A DNA stretch of 64,000 nucleotides from Paraburkholderia adhaesiva (GCF_021390575.1 NZ_JAJEJQ010000003.1:364001-428000), one strand, 5' to 3'; shown: positions 25,628-34,349, counted from the first letter of the stretch. A program made the numbers and translations. Notes: a model not told the origin generated them from the sequence alone.

Positions 25628-26059
25628 ATGACGAAGCGGACGATTCGCGAGGAGTGCAACTGTTTCGCGCTGCGGCAGGCTGCGCGATTTGTTACGCAAT
25701 TGTACGAGCGTCATCTCTCGCAGGAGGGCGTTACTGCCGCGCAATTCACGATCCTCTCGCGTCTCGCGAGCCGGCCCGGCACGAGCGCCGCAGAAATGGC
25801 CGACGACCTCGTCATGGACCGCACCACGCTCGTGCGCGCACTGAAGCCGTTGCAGCGTGACGCGCTGGTGGTCGCGAGCGCATCGGAGCAGGATACACGC
25901 ATGCTGGTCTATCGCCTCTCGGCGAACGGCCAGCGGCGCTACGAACGGGCGCGTGTGCTGTGGCAGGACGCTCAGGCCGAGTTCGAGCAGCATTTGAAGC
26001 GCGATCGTGCGAAGGCCCTGCGCGCCGAACTGTTTGCGCTGACAAAGTCGACTGCCTGA
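25628..26059 (+). CDS. MarR-family transcriptional regulator
   Basis: This is a 143-residue protein with a strong GGAGGTG ribosome site before ATG 25628. The winged helix includes Thr-Ser-Ala-Ala-Glu-Met-Ala-Asp-Asp-Leu-Val-Met-Asp-Arg-Thr-Thr-Leu-Val-Arg-Ala. It is a close paralogue of the MarR protein encoded at 17892, and both genes are associated with TGCATATGCA-like palindromes. It is likely to control the thiolase gene and itself. Confidence 0.9.
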   Translation: MTKRTIREECNCFALRQAARFVTQLYERHLSQEGVTAAQFTILSRLASRPGTSAAEMADDLVMDRTTLVRALKPLQRDALVVASASEQDTRMLVYRLSANGQRRYERARVLWQDAQAEFEQHLKRDRAKALRAELFALTKSTA

Positions 26060-26234
26060 AGTGCAGCTTGTGGCGCTGCTTGCGCCACGACCCGCGCACG
26101 GCGCAGCGCCAAAAACCGTCCGATCTGGCGCGAAAATGGCATCATGACGTTTCCACTGTCGGCCGGAGTGAGTGCTTTAACGCTTGCTTCGGTCCCATCC
26201 AGGGTTGAGTCTGACGCATCGCCGCCGGGTTCTC

Positions 26235-27578
26235 ATGAAACGACATCGACTGCCGCCGCATTTCCTGCGCGACCAGGACCATCCCGCCTGGCGCGATCTC
26301 GCGCTCACCACGTTGCCCGTTGCCCTCTTTTGCGCGATTGTCATCGCGCTTGTAGTGTGGCTCGTCAATCCCGCACCGCCGCGCACGCTCACGATCAGCG
26401 CTGGACCGCGGGACAGCTCGCTGATGCAGATGGCCGACGCCTACCGGACGATCCTCGCGCGCAACGGCGTGAAGCTCAACGTGATCGAATCGGATGGCTC
26501 GGTGCAGAACCTCGAGCGGTTGCTCAACCCGAAGTGGAACGTCGATGTCGCGTTCGTGCAGGGCGGCGTGGCCGAAGGCAAGGACGTCAGCTCGCTGATG
26601 TCGCTCGGCAGCGTCACGTATGTGCCGCTGGTGGTGTTCTATCGCGGCTCGGGCCTCACGCAGTTGTCGCAACTCGAAGGCAAGCGGATTGCCATCGGCC
26701 GCGAAGGCAGCGGTACGCGGCTTCTCTCTCTCAAGCTGCTCGACGCGAACGGCATCGACCCCGGCGGCAATACCACGCTTTTGCCGCTCGACGGCCTGCA
26801 GGCGGCGACTCAACTCGTCTCCGGGGACATCGACGCCGCCATGCTGAGCGGCGACTCCGCCACGCGCGCGCTGATGTTGCGATTGCTGACGATTCCCGGC
26901 ATCGCCGTGATGAGCTTCGACGAATCGTCCGCGTATACGCGGCTCTTTCCGTACCTCGAAAGCTTTGACCTGCCGCCGGGTGTGCTCGACCTGCGCTATC
27001 GCATTCCTCCCGACGTGGTGCACCTGGTTGGTCCGACCGTGGAAATTGTCGCGCGCGATACGCTGCATCCGGCGATCTCCGATCTGCTGCTGGAAGCTGC
27101 CGGTGAGGTGAATGGCGCGCCGGGTCTGCTGCAACGTGCGGGCGAATTTCCCAACACGTCGGTACACGACTTCCGCATCGGCGAGGATGCGACCCGCTAC
27201 TTCCGCTCGGGCAAGAGCTTTCTTTATCGCTCGCTGCCATTCTGGCTGGCCAGCGTCGCGGACCGGCTACTCGTGCTGCTGCTGCCGCTCGCCGTGCTCG
27301 TAATCCCGGCGCTGCGCACGATTCCCGCGCTTTATAGCTGGCGCGTGCGTTCGCGTATTTATCGCTACTATGGCGCGCTCATTGCCATCGAACGCGATGC
27401 GCTAAAGCACAAGAGCGAGGAAGAGCGGCGCAAGCTGGTCGAGGAACTTAATGAAATCGAGCGATCGTTGAATACCCTGCGGATGCCGCTTGCTTTTGCC
27501 GATACGTTTTATGTGCTGCGCGAGCACATTGGCTTCGTGCGGGCGCATCTGGTTGCGAATGAGACGGTGACGCACTGA
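26235..27578 (+). CDS. TAXI-family solute receptor with C-terminal membrane region
   Basis: The product has 447 residues from the ATG at 26235. The N-terminus has an uncleaved-looking membrane helix (about 25-45). Residues 50-330 form a TAXI-type binding fold, with Ile-Ser-Ala-Gly-Pro-Arg-Asp-Ser at its start and Phe-Val-Gln-Gly-Gly-Val-Ala-Glu. A second membrane stretch (about 330-365) and a cytoplasmic coiled-coil tail rich in Lys/Glu/Arg follow. Normal TAXI proteins are free periplasmic receptors for TRAP permeases; this one is anchored at both ends and has no permease gene beside it. It may sense rather than transport. Confidence 0.85.
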   Translation: MKRHRLPPHFLRDQDHPAWRDLALTTLPVALFCAIVIALVVWLVNPAPPRTLTISAGPRDSSLMQMADAYRTILARNGVKLNVIESDGSVQNLERLLNPKWNVDVAFVQGGVAEGKDVSSLMSLGSVTYVPLVVFYRGSGLTQLSQLEGKRIAIGREGSGTRLLSLKLLDANGIDPGGNTTLLPLDGLQAATQLVSGDIDAAMLSGDSATRALMLRLLTIPGIAVMSFDESSAYTRLFPYLESFDLPPGVLDLRYRIPPDVVHLVGPTVEIVARDTLHPAISDLLLEAAGEVNGAPGLLQRAGEFPNTSVHDFRIGEDATRYFRSGKSFLYRSLPFWLASVADRLLVLLLPLAVLVIPALRTIPALYSWRVRSRIYRYYGALIAIERDALKHKSEEERRKLVEELNEIERSLNTLRMPLAFADTFYVLREHIGFVRAHLVANETVTH

Positions 27579-27606
27579 GTGAAACGAGGGTGAATGCCGC
27601 CCGGCG

Positions 27607-28254
27607 TCATTCAGATTGCGAGCTGACCGGGGGCAGTTCAGGCGCCTCGAGCCCCGCGAATGGATCCCTCCAGGCGGGGATCTCCATGAGGCGCGCATGC
27701 CAGGCTTCGACGCGAGGAAAGTCGGCGAGCGGCAGGCCGGCAGGTTCGGCGAACGGGAGCACGCAAGCGACGCGAAAATCGGCGTAGGTGACCTCGTCGC
27801 CGACCAGCCAGTCCCTCTCCGCGAGATGCTGCTCCAGAATCGCGGCCGAGGAAGCGAATTCGCTCAATCCCTCATCGACGACCTCGCGCCTGATCGGCCC
27901 CAAGCCGTAACGCTGCTTGGTCACCCGTTCGAAATGAACCATGTCGCAGGCACGCACGAAGTTCCAGTAGCCCCAACTGATCCAGCGAATGAGGTCCGGC
28001 ATCGTGCTACCTGTCGGCCAGAAGTCCGACCCGGCGAGACACGAGAGCCGGCAGGCGATCGCGTCCGCTTCCCACAGCGTTGTCTCCCCGTCGACCAGAA
28101 TCGGAACGCGCTGGTTTGGATTGAGCTTGAGGAACTTCTCGCGCTCGCCCGGCGCGAACGGGGAAGCGAATTCAAACTCGACCGGCGAGTTCAAATGGCG
28201 CGCCACGGATACGGCGAGGCGCGGATTATAGTTGCGGCTGAAATAAAGCTTCAT
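27607..28254 (-). CDS. Glutathione S-transferase family protein
   Basis: The product has 215 residues from ATG 28254; the frame is open to 28269. The thioredoxin-fold N-terminal domain begins Met-Lys-Leu-Tyr-Phe-Ser and has the cis-proline segment Gln-Arg-Val-Pro-Ile-Leu-Val-Asp-Gly, followed by Leu-Trp-Glu-Ala-Asp-Ala-Ile. The helical C-terminal domain contains Tyr-Ala-Asp-Phe-Arg-Val-Ala, the usual GST N-capping region. It conjugates or isomerises with glutathione; the substrate is unknown. It is convergent with the TAXI gene. Confidence 0.9.
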   Translation of the reverse strand: MKLYFSRNYNPRLAVSVARHLNSPVEFEFASPFAPGEREKFLKLNPNQRVPILVDGETTLWEADAIACRLSCLAGSDFWPTGSTMPDLIRWISWGYWNFVRACDMVHFERVTKQRYGLGPIRREVVDEGLSEFASSAAILEQHLAERDWLVGDEVTYADFRVACVLPFAEPAGLPLADFPRVEAWHARLMEIPAWRDPFAGLEAPELPPVSSQSE

Positions 28255-28430
28255 GGCGCGTTTGCTCACGAGGGATAGGTTCGGTCTCTTTCTTGATGAA
28301 CGCCTGCTTGAAGGTATTCGACGATTCTACGCGCGCCGATGAAAAGGGACGCAGTGGGAGTAAATGGCGACCTGTTTCCCTCCCTCGAAATGCCGTTGGG
28401 TAGACGCCGATAATGGTTCGGACACGTTCA

Positions 28431-28892
28431 TCAAATTCGACGCGCGCCGTTTGACGGAGCATTAATGCAGACTTGGGTACACCGCACGTCGATCCGATGC
28501 CAATCGTACGAGCGCGCGGTCGCACTGCTGGCCGCAATCGACACTAATTCGTTTTGCGACGTAACGATCGGGCGACCGGTTGAGCCGGAACTGCTGGTCG
28601 CCTCGATTGCGCCATGACCAGGTGGTAGTTCGGTTGCCTGCATGTCGTCATGCCGCGTCTGCAAATCGTGCCGGGCAACGAGCGGGATTTCACGCCACCT
28701 GTCCCCGTCAATGCTGTCTTCCGCCCGGAATACGGAATCGAGCCGGTGCTCATGGAAGGGCACTCGGCTCCTGGCGTGCAGCAACAATTGGGACAGTTGA
28801 TTGCGCTGATACGCCAGCATCCGATCTGGCGATCAATACTGACTCTGGGTCAGCACGTTGTAAAACTGACGATGCAGGGCTAAAGAATCCAT
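28431..28892 (-). pseudogene. Broken CapK/PaaK-like AMP-forming ligase fragment
   Basis: The minus strand reads from Met-Asp-Ser-Leu (28892), meets TGA at 28833-28835, and continues in the same frame with Leu-Ala-Tyr-Gln-Arg-Asn-Gln-Leu, Val-Pro-Phe-His-Glu-His-Arg-Leu, Leu-Pro-Pro-Gly-His-Gly and Ser-Ser-Gly-Ser-Thr-Gly-Arg-Pro-Ile. The last motif is the ATP-binding loop of phenylacetate-CoA ligase/CapK-type enzymes, which are normally over 400 residues. Trp would fit at the stop (TGG to TGA). Only about 150 codons remain, with the 3' two thirds gone. It is a dead gene remnant. Confidence 0.7.
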
Positions 28893-29115
28893 TTTGCGAT
28901 TTTGCTTGAAGCGGGACAGGCATGCCCTCAGTCGAACGCGCTCGATGCCAGACCCTAAATAGTCTCGACTGGCTGAATAGCCCGCGCCGAGACAAAGCAC
29001 ATGGCCATCGAGCGCTAACAGGGGAACAGCGCAAACGCAACGCTGATTTATTCCACGCCGAGTTGCATCTGGCAGAAAATCCGACAGCGTATCAGCAATT
29101 CGGGGTGACAGACGG

Positions 29116-29196
29116 CGCAACGATCGCCCACGTAAAACACTGAACTTCGATACACCGGCTGAACGATTCCATCAGGTTGTTGCATTGACCGGTTGA
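29116..29196 (+). pseudogene. IS30-family transposase C-terminal remnant
   Basis: In one frame the DNA encodes Arg-Asn-Asp-Arg-Pro-Arg-Lys-Thr-Leu-Asn-Phe-Asp-Thr-Pro-Ala-Glu-Arg-Phe followed by a short tail and a stop at 29194-29196. The Arg-Pro-Arg-Lys-Thr-Leu...Thr-Pro-Ala-Glu pattern is the conserved C-terminus of IS30 transposases. Upstream the frame does not continue as transposase, so only the tail of an old insertion survives. It is too short for a routine gene call. Confidence 0.75.
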
Positions 29197-29571
29197 ATCT
29201 GCAGGCGGTTACGGCCGTCGACGTTGGGCAGTTGCCGGCCATCATGAGCCATCTGCGGGAGGGTATGCCACGACATTCGAATGTCGGTAGCGCGACGGAC
29301 AGCAGCCGTCCAGCCGGTCTCTCAAGTTTGAAATTCAGTTGCCGTAGTAAGTAACGACTGGATCGTTCTATGTCTGTATCGCGGCGCGGCCCAGGCTTCC
29401 TGGCGGACGGCGAGATCCGCGTATGCGCGTTGCATCCTCAGCTGCCCTGTTCGACATCTTGTACAACGGTCGCGCGCGGTTCCAGTGGATGCGTGGCTAC
29501 CCTCATCGACCGGTCGCTCACTTCGTTAGCGGCAGGAGATGTAATTTCAAACCAGATCTCCGAGAACACTT
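29197..29571. other. Intergenic region without recognisable gene
   Basis: This stretch follows the IS30 remnant and precedes a lipoprotein gene. No frame shows coding features. It is probably decayed mobile-element DNA. No clear terminal repeats of the insertion sequence could be found by eye. Confidence 0.4.
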
Positions 29572-29925
29572 TTGAAAAAATCTTTCCTTGTGCTGTTGTT
29601 TGCTTCGTCTCTTGCCGGATGTGCGGTGTCATTTGGGCCGGGCGAGGGTAACGCCAAGCTTGCAGACGCTTCCCAACAATCGCTTCAGAGCGAGTTTGCA
29701 GTGGGAGTTGCGTCGAGAGATGACGTGGCGTCGAAACTCGGTGCGCCGGATTCGAAGGCGACTGCCGGGAGTTTCGAAATCTGGACCTATCGTTACGTCA
29801 GGCGTGCAGCCGTTGCCATTATTGTGGTTGCCACTCCCGTTGGGACGACAAAGACGGCAACTTTTTATTTTGACGAAAAGACCGGGCTTCTCAAGGGGAT
29901 CGAATTTGAATCCCATCACGGTTGA
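29572..29925 (+). CDS. Small lipoprotein, SmpA/BamE-like fold
   Basis: The product has 117 residues with a TTG start at 29572; no ATG or GTG in frame is available before an upstream stop. The signal peptide Met-Lys-Lys-Ser-Phe-Leu-Val-Leu-Leu ends in the lipobox Leu-Ala-Gly-Cys (Cys17). The mature part has Ser-Arg-Asp-Asp-Val-Ala-Ser-Lys-Leu-Gly-Ala-Pro-Asp and Phe-Tyr-Phe-Asp-Glu-Lys-Thr-Gly-Leu-Leu, typical of BamE/SmpA-like outer-membrane lipoproteins. It is unlikely to be BamE itself, given the accessory context. Confidence 0.75.
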   Translation: MKKSFLVLLFASSLAGCAVSFGPGEGNAKLADASQQSLQSEFAVGVASRDDVASKLGAPDSKATAGSFEIWTYRYVRRAAVAIIVVATPVGTTKTATFYFDEKTGLLKGIEFESHHG

Positions 29926-30082
29926 TCGCGAGCTCGCGGCGCCGAATGGCGGCATGGTTTTGTGACGCGAATAAACAATGAGGCTCCAATTGGTACATGG
30001 GCGTGCAACGAATGACAGGAACTCGTTGCACGCCGGGTATCGACGAGCGCATACCAGGAATTTGAGTACCGGGGGAAAGCGA

Positions 30083-30655
30083 ATGTCCATGAAGTCCGTC
30101 GCGACAGTGGCCAGCACCGTAGCAGTGTTGTCCGCATGCTCGTTCCTGCAACCAGCCCACAATGTGACGCAGGCCAACCCGCCCTATGATCCGGCTACGC
30201 AGGCACGTGTTCGTATCCTCGCAGGGAATGGCACTGGCGTGGCTAACATCTGGAAGAACAGTACTTGTTATACAAACTCCCTTCACGATCCGGAAAATCT
30301 GGTGCGCGTGAATGACGGTTTTTGGGCCGCGTGGAAATATTCATCCACTAGCGTCATGATCGGGATGCCGCCCAGTCCGCGCAAAGGAATGCGCCCAGAT
30401 GGGCTCGATTTCAAGGACTTTATCAAGGAGTACGTCGTTGATGCTAATGTTCCACTCACGTTGCAACTAGCATACGGAAACGGGTACGTCTCATGCAGTC
30501 CGCCTAAAGCGACGTTCATTCCGCAGGCTGGTCAGGATTACGACGCATTTCTAGACTGGAAGGACCGTTCCTGCTGGGTCGCGGTTCGCCGTATTGACGC
30601 TCGCGGCTCAGACGATCAGGTACCGGTGGAGCGAGCAACGAAATGCGCCGACTAG
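30083..30655 (+). CDS. Lipoprotein of unknown function
   Basis: The product has 190 residues; GGGGGAAAG precedes ATG 30083. The signal ends at Leu-Ser-Ala-Cys (Cys19). The mature protein has four further Cys residues, perhaps two disulfides, and is rich in aromatic residues. I do not recognise a family. Lower GC than in the flanking core regions suggests acquired DNA. It may be co-expressed with the preceding small lipoprotein gene, 157 bases upstream. Confidence 0.75.
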   Translation: MSMKSVATVASTVAVLSACSFLQPAHNVTQANPPYDPATQARVRILAGNGTGVANIWKNSTCYTNSLHDPENLVRVNDGFWAAWKYSSTSVMIGMPPSPRKGMRPDGLDFKDFIKEYVVDANVPLTLQLAYGNGYVSCSPPKATFIPQAGQDYDAFLDWKDRSCWVAVRRIDARGSDDQVPVERATKCAD

Positions 30656-31155
30656 GTCGCGCGCAGAGTAGGCTTGTTTTCGGTAACCGCAAGAATAGCC
30701 CGAGGCCATGGGTGGAACCGCGACGGTTCAATGTCTTTTTCACGAACCTGCTCTCATCTTTCGATTATGAGTGGGGCACGTGGCCCGCAGCGTATTAGCG
30801 TGCCTGGTATCGCAGTCGTGGGCTTGATCCGCTCATTAGGCTTCGCTCCATGAAGGTACGTTCCATACTGGCGGAGTCACTCATAGTCGAGAGCGGGCAG
30901 CCTGCTCCGGGTTGCCTACGGAAGTTCGACACGGCACATGTGTTGTGCGTCCGCTCGACTGCTGTCGAATTTCCGTGTTCGGCCAGAAGCCGGCTCCCGT
31001 CTTCCTGATTTGAGCGTCCGCAAGTCGCAGACAAACGGACGCCCGGCGCTTCACGTTAGAAGGCACAAAAGGCCAGGCAACAGCGACCCGACACAGTCGC
31101 TAAATCTCGCCTGGTCGCTGCGGTAATCGGCGCGACAGTAGCATTAATTAACGGT
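30656..31155. other. 500-base region without gene
   Basis: Only short frames without coding character occur between the lipoprotein stop and the SDR gene end. I see no repeat, RNA gene or terminator that stands out. Confidence 0.4.
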
Positions 31156-31905
31156 TCAAACGGCGAGTGAGCCACCGTCCACGAAGAGCTCGACGCCCGC
31201 GATATAGCTGCTTTCGCTTGACGCCAGGAAGAGCACCGCGCGCGCGATCTCATCCGGTTGCCCCAGACGCCCCAGCGGTACGAGCTGCTTCAGCACGTCT
31301 TCAACTCCGGGGCGCGAGTCGAGGTAGGTCCGCATCGGGCGTGTCTCGGTCCCGCTCGGCGAGACCACGTTGACGCGGATGCCTCGCTCCTTCAGGTCGG
31401 TTGTCCAGCTTCGTGCGAACGAGCGCACTGCCGCCTTGCTCGCGTTGTAGAGCGACTGACCGGGAAAACCTTTGCTGCCAGCGACCGAGCCATTAAGGAC
31501 GACAACCCCACCCGATGAAAGTAGAGGCAAAGCTTTCTGCACGGTGAAGAGCAGACCGCGCACATTAAGGCCGAAAAGGCGGTCGAAGCCTTCCTCGTCA
31601 ATCGTGCCCAGCGGTCGCGGCTCGGCTTCGGAGACACCGGCGTTTGCGAAAACAACATCGAGCTTGCCGTGGTCGCGCTGGATGCGCTCATAGAGTCGAT
31701 CAAGGTCGGCGAGGTTGCTGGCATCCCCCTGAATGCCTACGGTACCGTTGCCGATTTCTCTTACTGCTTCGTCGAGACGATCCTGCCTGCGACCGGTGAT
31801 GTAGACCAGCGCGCCCTCGGTCGCGAAGTGCCTGGCGGTCGCCAGGCCGATGCCCTCGCTGCCGCCGGTGATTGCCACAATCTTGTTTTCGAATCGCCTT
31901 GTCAT
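31156..31905 (-). CDS. Short-chain dehydrogenase/reductase
   Basis: The product has 249 residues. The cofactor motif is Thr-Gly-Gly-Ser-Glu-Gly-Ile-Gly (residues 14-21), followed by Asn-Ala-Gly-Val, catalytic Ser with Tyr-Asn-Ala-Ser-Lys (Tyr and Lys of the YxxxK motif), and Ala-Gly-Val-Glu-Leu-Phe-Val-Asp-Gly-Gly at the C-terminus. Arg near residue 38 in Gly-Arg-Arg favours NADPH. It is divergent from a TetR gene with a clean palindrome between them, the usual TetR-SDR repressor-target pair. The substrate is unknown. Confidence 0.93.
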   Translation of the reverse strand: MTRRFENKIVAITGGSEGIGLATARHFATEGALVYITGRRQDRLDEAVREIGNGTVGIQGDASNLADLDRLYERIQRDHGKLDVVFANAGVSEAEPRPLGTIDEEGFDRLFGLNVRGLLFTVQKALPLLSSGGVVVLNGSVAGSKGFPGQSLYNASKAAVRSFARSWTTDLKERGIRVNVVSPSGTETRPMRTYLDSRPGVEDVLKQLVPLGRLGQPDEIARAVLFLASSESSYIAGVELFVDGGSLAV

Positions 31906-31919
31906 ATCAGCCTCTGTTT

Positions 31920-31964
31920 AAGTGGAGTGTTGCTCCACTTAGTATATGGAGGCATCATCCACTT
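31920..31964. promoter_or_regulatory. TetR-type operator between SDR and tetR genes
   Basis: AAGTGGAG (31920-31927), five bases, CTCCACTT (31933-31940) form a perfect 8-bp-armed palindrome. A degenerate second copy follows (ATGGAG...ATCCACTT to 31964). Position between the divergent SDR and tetR genes marks it as the repressor site for both. Confidence 0.8.
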
Positions 31965-31985
31965 TTCAAGAGGAACCAGGCAAAG

Positions 31986-32567
31986 ATGAAGAGCAAGCTT
32001 TCCGCGACCGACGAAGCGCCGCTGCGTGCCGACGCAGCCCGCAACCGCGAACGCATCCTCGAAGCGGCGGACGAGCTGTTTCTCGAACGCGGCGCTGAGG
32101 CTTCACTCGACGATATTGCGAAGCGTGCCAAGGTTGGCATCGGTACGCTCTATCGTCGCTTCCCGACGCGCGACGCGCTGCTCGCCGCGACGAGTGATGA
32201 GCGCCTGCTGTCACTCGCCGAGGCGAGTCGTGCAAGGGATGAAAAACTTGAGCCGAGCGCTTCCATACGCGCCTTCGTCAAGGAACTCGTGAACCACGCG
32301 AGCCACTATCGCGGGCTGGCTGCGTTGCTGGGAACGGTACTCCAGGAAGATACGCCGGGCTGTCACGCGGGGCGTGAAGAAGGACGCCGGTTGCTCCAGC
32401 GTGCCCAGAAGGCGGAAGCTGTCCGCAAGGACGTCTCTTTCGACGATCTAGTCTGTATGGTCACGGCGATCTCTCTCTCCATCGAACACGGCGGCTCATC
32501 GAAATCGCGTGTTGCCCACCTGGTGGACATCTTTCTCGACGGCATTTTCAACACTTCGGCAACGTGA
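31986..32567 (+). CDS. TetR-family transcriptional repressor
   Basis: The product has 193 residues from ATG 31986. The N-terminal HTH is textbook: Arg-Ile-Leu-Glu-Ala-Ala-Asp-Glu-Leu-Phe, Leu-Asp-Asp-Ile-Ala-Lys-Arg-Ala-Lys-Val-Gly-Ile-Gly-Thr-Leu-Tyr-Arg-Arg-Phe (about 20-60). The C-terminal ligand domain resembles the SbtR/TetR_C type (Leu-Leu-Gln-Arg-Ala-Gln-Lys-Ala). It should repress the divergent SDR gene and itself through the palindrome at 31920. Confidence 0.92.
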   Translation: MKSKLSATDEAPLRADAARNRERILEAADELFLERGAEASLDDIAKRAKVGIGTLYRRFPTRDALLAATSDERLLSLAEASRARDEKLEPSASIRAFVKELVNHASHYRGLAALLGTVLQEDTPGCHAGREEGRRLLQRAQKAEAVRKDVSFDDLVCMVTAISLSIEHGGSSKSRVAHLVDIFLDGIFNTSAT

Positions 32568-32725
32568 AGGCTTTAACCGCTCCGGATTTTGGACAGTCGG
32601 CAGGTGGCCGCGAGAGGATCTGAAGCGGACTTTCGCTGGAAGACCGTCGGGGTCCGCTCCGGTTCGGGTAGCGACCGCCCGAGGAGGCGCACACTCAGTC
32701 TCCCTTCGCCTGAGAGGCGATGGTC

Positions 32726-33228
32726 ATGGAATCCGGGAACGTAGTCGTTGGCCACCGTGTGCCATGGAACAAGGGCAAACTAACCGGGCAAACGCTGCCA
32801 TTGAAATTCCGGGAAATCCGGGCGATCCGGACGAGGCTTCAGATGGCTTCGAACGTTGGTGAGTTCGCGATGTTCAATCCTGCAATCGATAGCGAACTTC
32901 GAGCGTGTGACCTTACGCGGTTGCAGGTGCAGGACGTCCATCGCGGCAGCCACGTGGCCTTCAGGGCCACAGTCATGCAGCAAAAGACCCGGCAGCCGGT
33001 CTAATTCGAAATTACGGAACAGACCTGTGAGAGCCTCGAAGCGTGGATCGAAGCGCGAGGACTGACGTCTGCGGACTTTCTATTCGCGAGCCGGTTGCAT
33101 ACGTCACCGCATCTGTCGACGCGGCAATACGCCCGGCTGGTACATCGCTGGATCACATCGATTGGCCTCGACGATACCGCATACGGTACGCATACGATGC
33201 GCCGCACAAAAGCTTCGCTGATCTGTCG
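32726..33228 (+). pseudogene. Tyrosine recombinase/integrase, broken by a nonsense codon and C-terminal loss
   Basis: One frame encodes a site-specific recombinase of the short single-domain type: Pro-Trp-Asn-Lys-Gly-Lys-Leu near the start, the first catalytic Arg region in Leu-Arg-Ala-Cys-Asp-Leu, Phe-Glu-Ile-Thr, Phe-Leu-Phe, Arg-Gln-Tyr-Ala-Arg-Leu and the His-Thr-Met-Arg-Arg box. A TAA at 33002-33004 stands where Gln (CAA) fits before Phe-Glu-Ile-Thr. After Thr-Lys-Ala-Ser-Leu-Ile (about 33225) homology stops, so the tyrosine nucleophile is missing. The gene is inactive. Confidence 0.8.
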
Positions 33229-33281
33229 CGAATCTCGCGAGCGGCCGACGGGCGCGCAACTTGCGCCGACCAGGAGGGAAC

Positions 33282-33716
33282 ATGAAACGTTTCATTGCGA
33301 GGCTCGGAATGAGCATTACCCCGATGCTGGCGCGGGGCACCGCGGCAGGCGCGGTTCTGCTGGTGTCCTCCGTCTTTTTCCCGTCAGCGTATGCCCAGCC
33401 CGTTACCACGGGTCCACTTAGCATCGCCGGGTCGGCAGTCGTCCGCGGGCCGTTGACCGTCGATGGCTCGCTGACAGTCGCTGGTGACATCTACGCCCGC
33501 GGGCCGATCACGGCGGACTGGATTGAACGGATTCCGCCCAACGATCCCGCCGTACGCAGGCGCGGGGGAGAAAACATGTTCGATGGTCCGCTCACAGTGC
33601 ACGGCCCGCTGATCGTGCACGGCGATCTGGAAGTGGATGGCCCGATTACCGTCGGTGGCCCTGCCGGTGCTGTCGGGCGCGTGCATGCCGAGGGGCCGGT
33701 TACCGAGCGCCGTTGA
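33282..33716 (+). CDS. Secreted glycine-rich repeat protein, bactofilin-like pattern
   Basis: The product has 144 residues with a strong AGGAGGG ribosome site before ATG 33282. A cleavable signal peptide ends at about Ser-Ala-Tyr-Ala-Gln (residue 38). The mature part has short repeats Gly-Pro-Leu-x-Val-x-Gly-x-Leu-x-Val-x-Gly-Asp twice (about residues 58-72 and 101-116) with Arg/Asp-Gly-Pro-Ile-Thr units. The spacing fits a right-handed beta-helix like bactofilin. Bactofilins are cytoplasmic, so a secreted version would be unusual. The function is unknown. Confidence 0.7.
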   Translation: MKRFIARLGMSITPMLARGTAAGAVLLVSSVFFPSAYAQPVTTGPLSIAGSAVVRGPLTVDGSLTVAGDIYARGPITADWIERIPPNDPAVRRRGGENMFDGPLTVHGPLIVHGDLEVDGPITVGGPAGAVGRVHAEGPVTERR

Positions 33717-33843
33717 ATGTGCGTCGTGCGAGATGTCTGGGGGTCTGTAGCGTTTGGCAGCTTGCCGCCGGTTGAATCCGTCGCCGCGAATGGTCGATCC
33801 CCAAAGCGCGGCCGCTGACCAGCACGCTCTTATCAAATCGCGG

Positions 33844-34053
33844 CTAGCGCCGTCCGCTGCGGCCCCATACGTAGCGCACCCACCGTTGCCACCGGCTTTG
33901 CGGCGGAGCGGACGAGTTGTGCGCAGCCTGCGCTTCGCGGTCGCGCCGGACGGACTTCTGCACCTGTTCGTGAATCTGCCGCAACGTCATTCCGCCTGGG
34001 CCCTTCAGCTTATCGGGATCCGAAGTGGAATCGAGATCAGGATCGTCTGTCAT
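33844..34053 (-). CDS. Small hypothetical basic protein
   Basis: The product has 69 residues from ATG 34053. The N-terminus is acidic (Asp-Asp-Pro-Asp-Leu-Asp), the middle has Thr-Leu-Arg-Gln-Ile-His-Glu-Gln-Val-Gln-Lys-Ser, and the C-terminus is strongly basic and aromatic. I recognise no family. The frame remains open upstream but without coding look. Confidence 0.4.
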   Translation of the reverse strand: MTDDPDLDSTSDPDKLKGPGGMTLRQIHEQVQKSVRRDREAQAAHNSSAPPQSRWQRWVRYVWGRSGRR

Positions 34054-34349
34054 GGGAGTCGCCTGTTTCTGATGGGGCGACTTGATCTTGATACAGATGC
34101 CCAGTTGCAGCAAGCATGTCGACGCGGCGTAGTCCAATCCGCGTGAAGACACGACCGACGTCGCCCAACGTCCGGATCCACAGTACATGTTTCGCAACCG
34201 ACGAACCGGATCCGGTGCACAGGACCGCGTGCGGCCAGGAACCCCCGGCTGTCCTACCGTATTGCATGGCAACAGGTCCGCCCGGAGCGGTCGTCCGTAA
34301 AGACTCTATTGAAGAACCTGGATGAAGCGGTTTGTCCGCTGCATTGATC

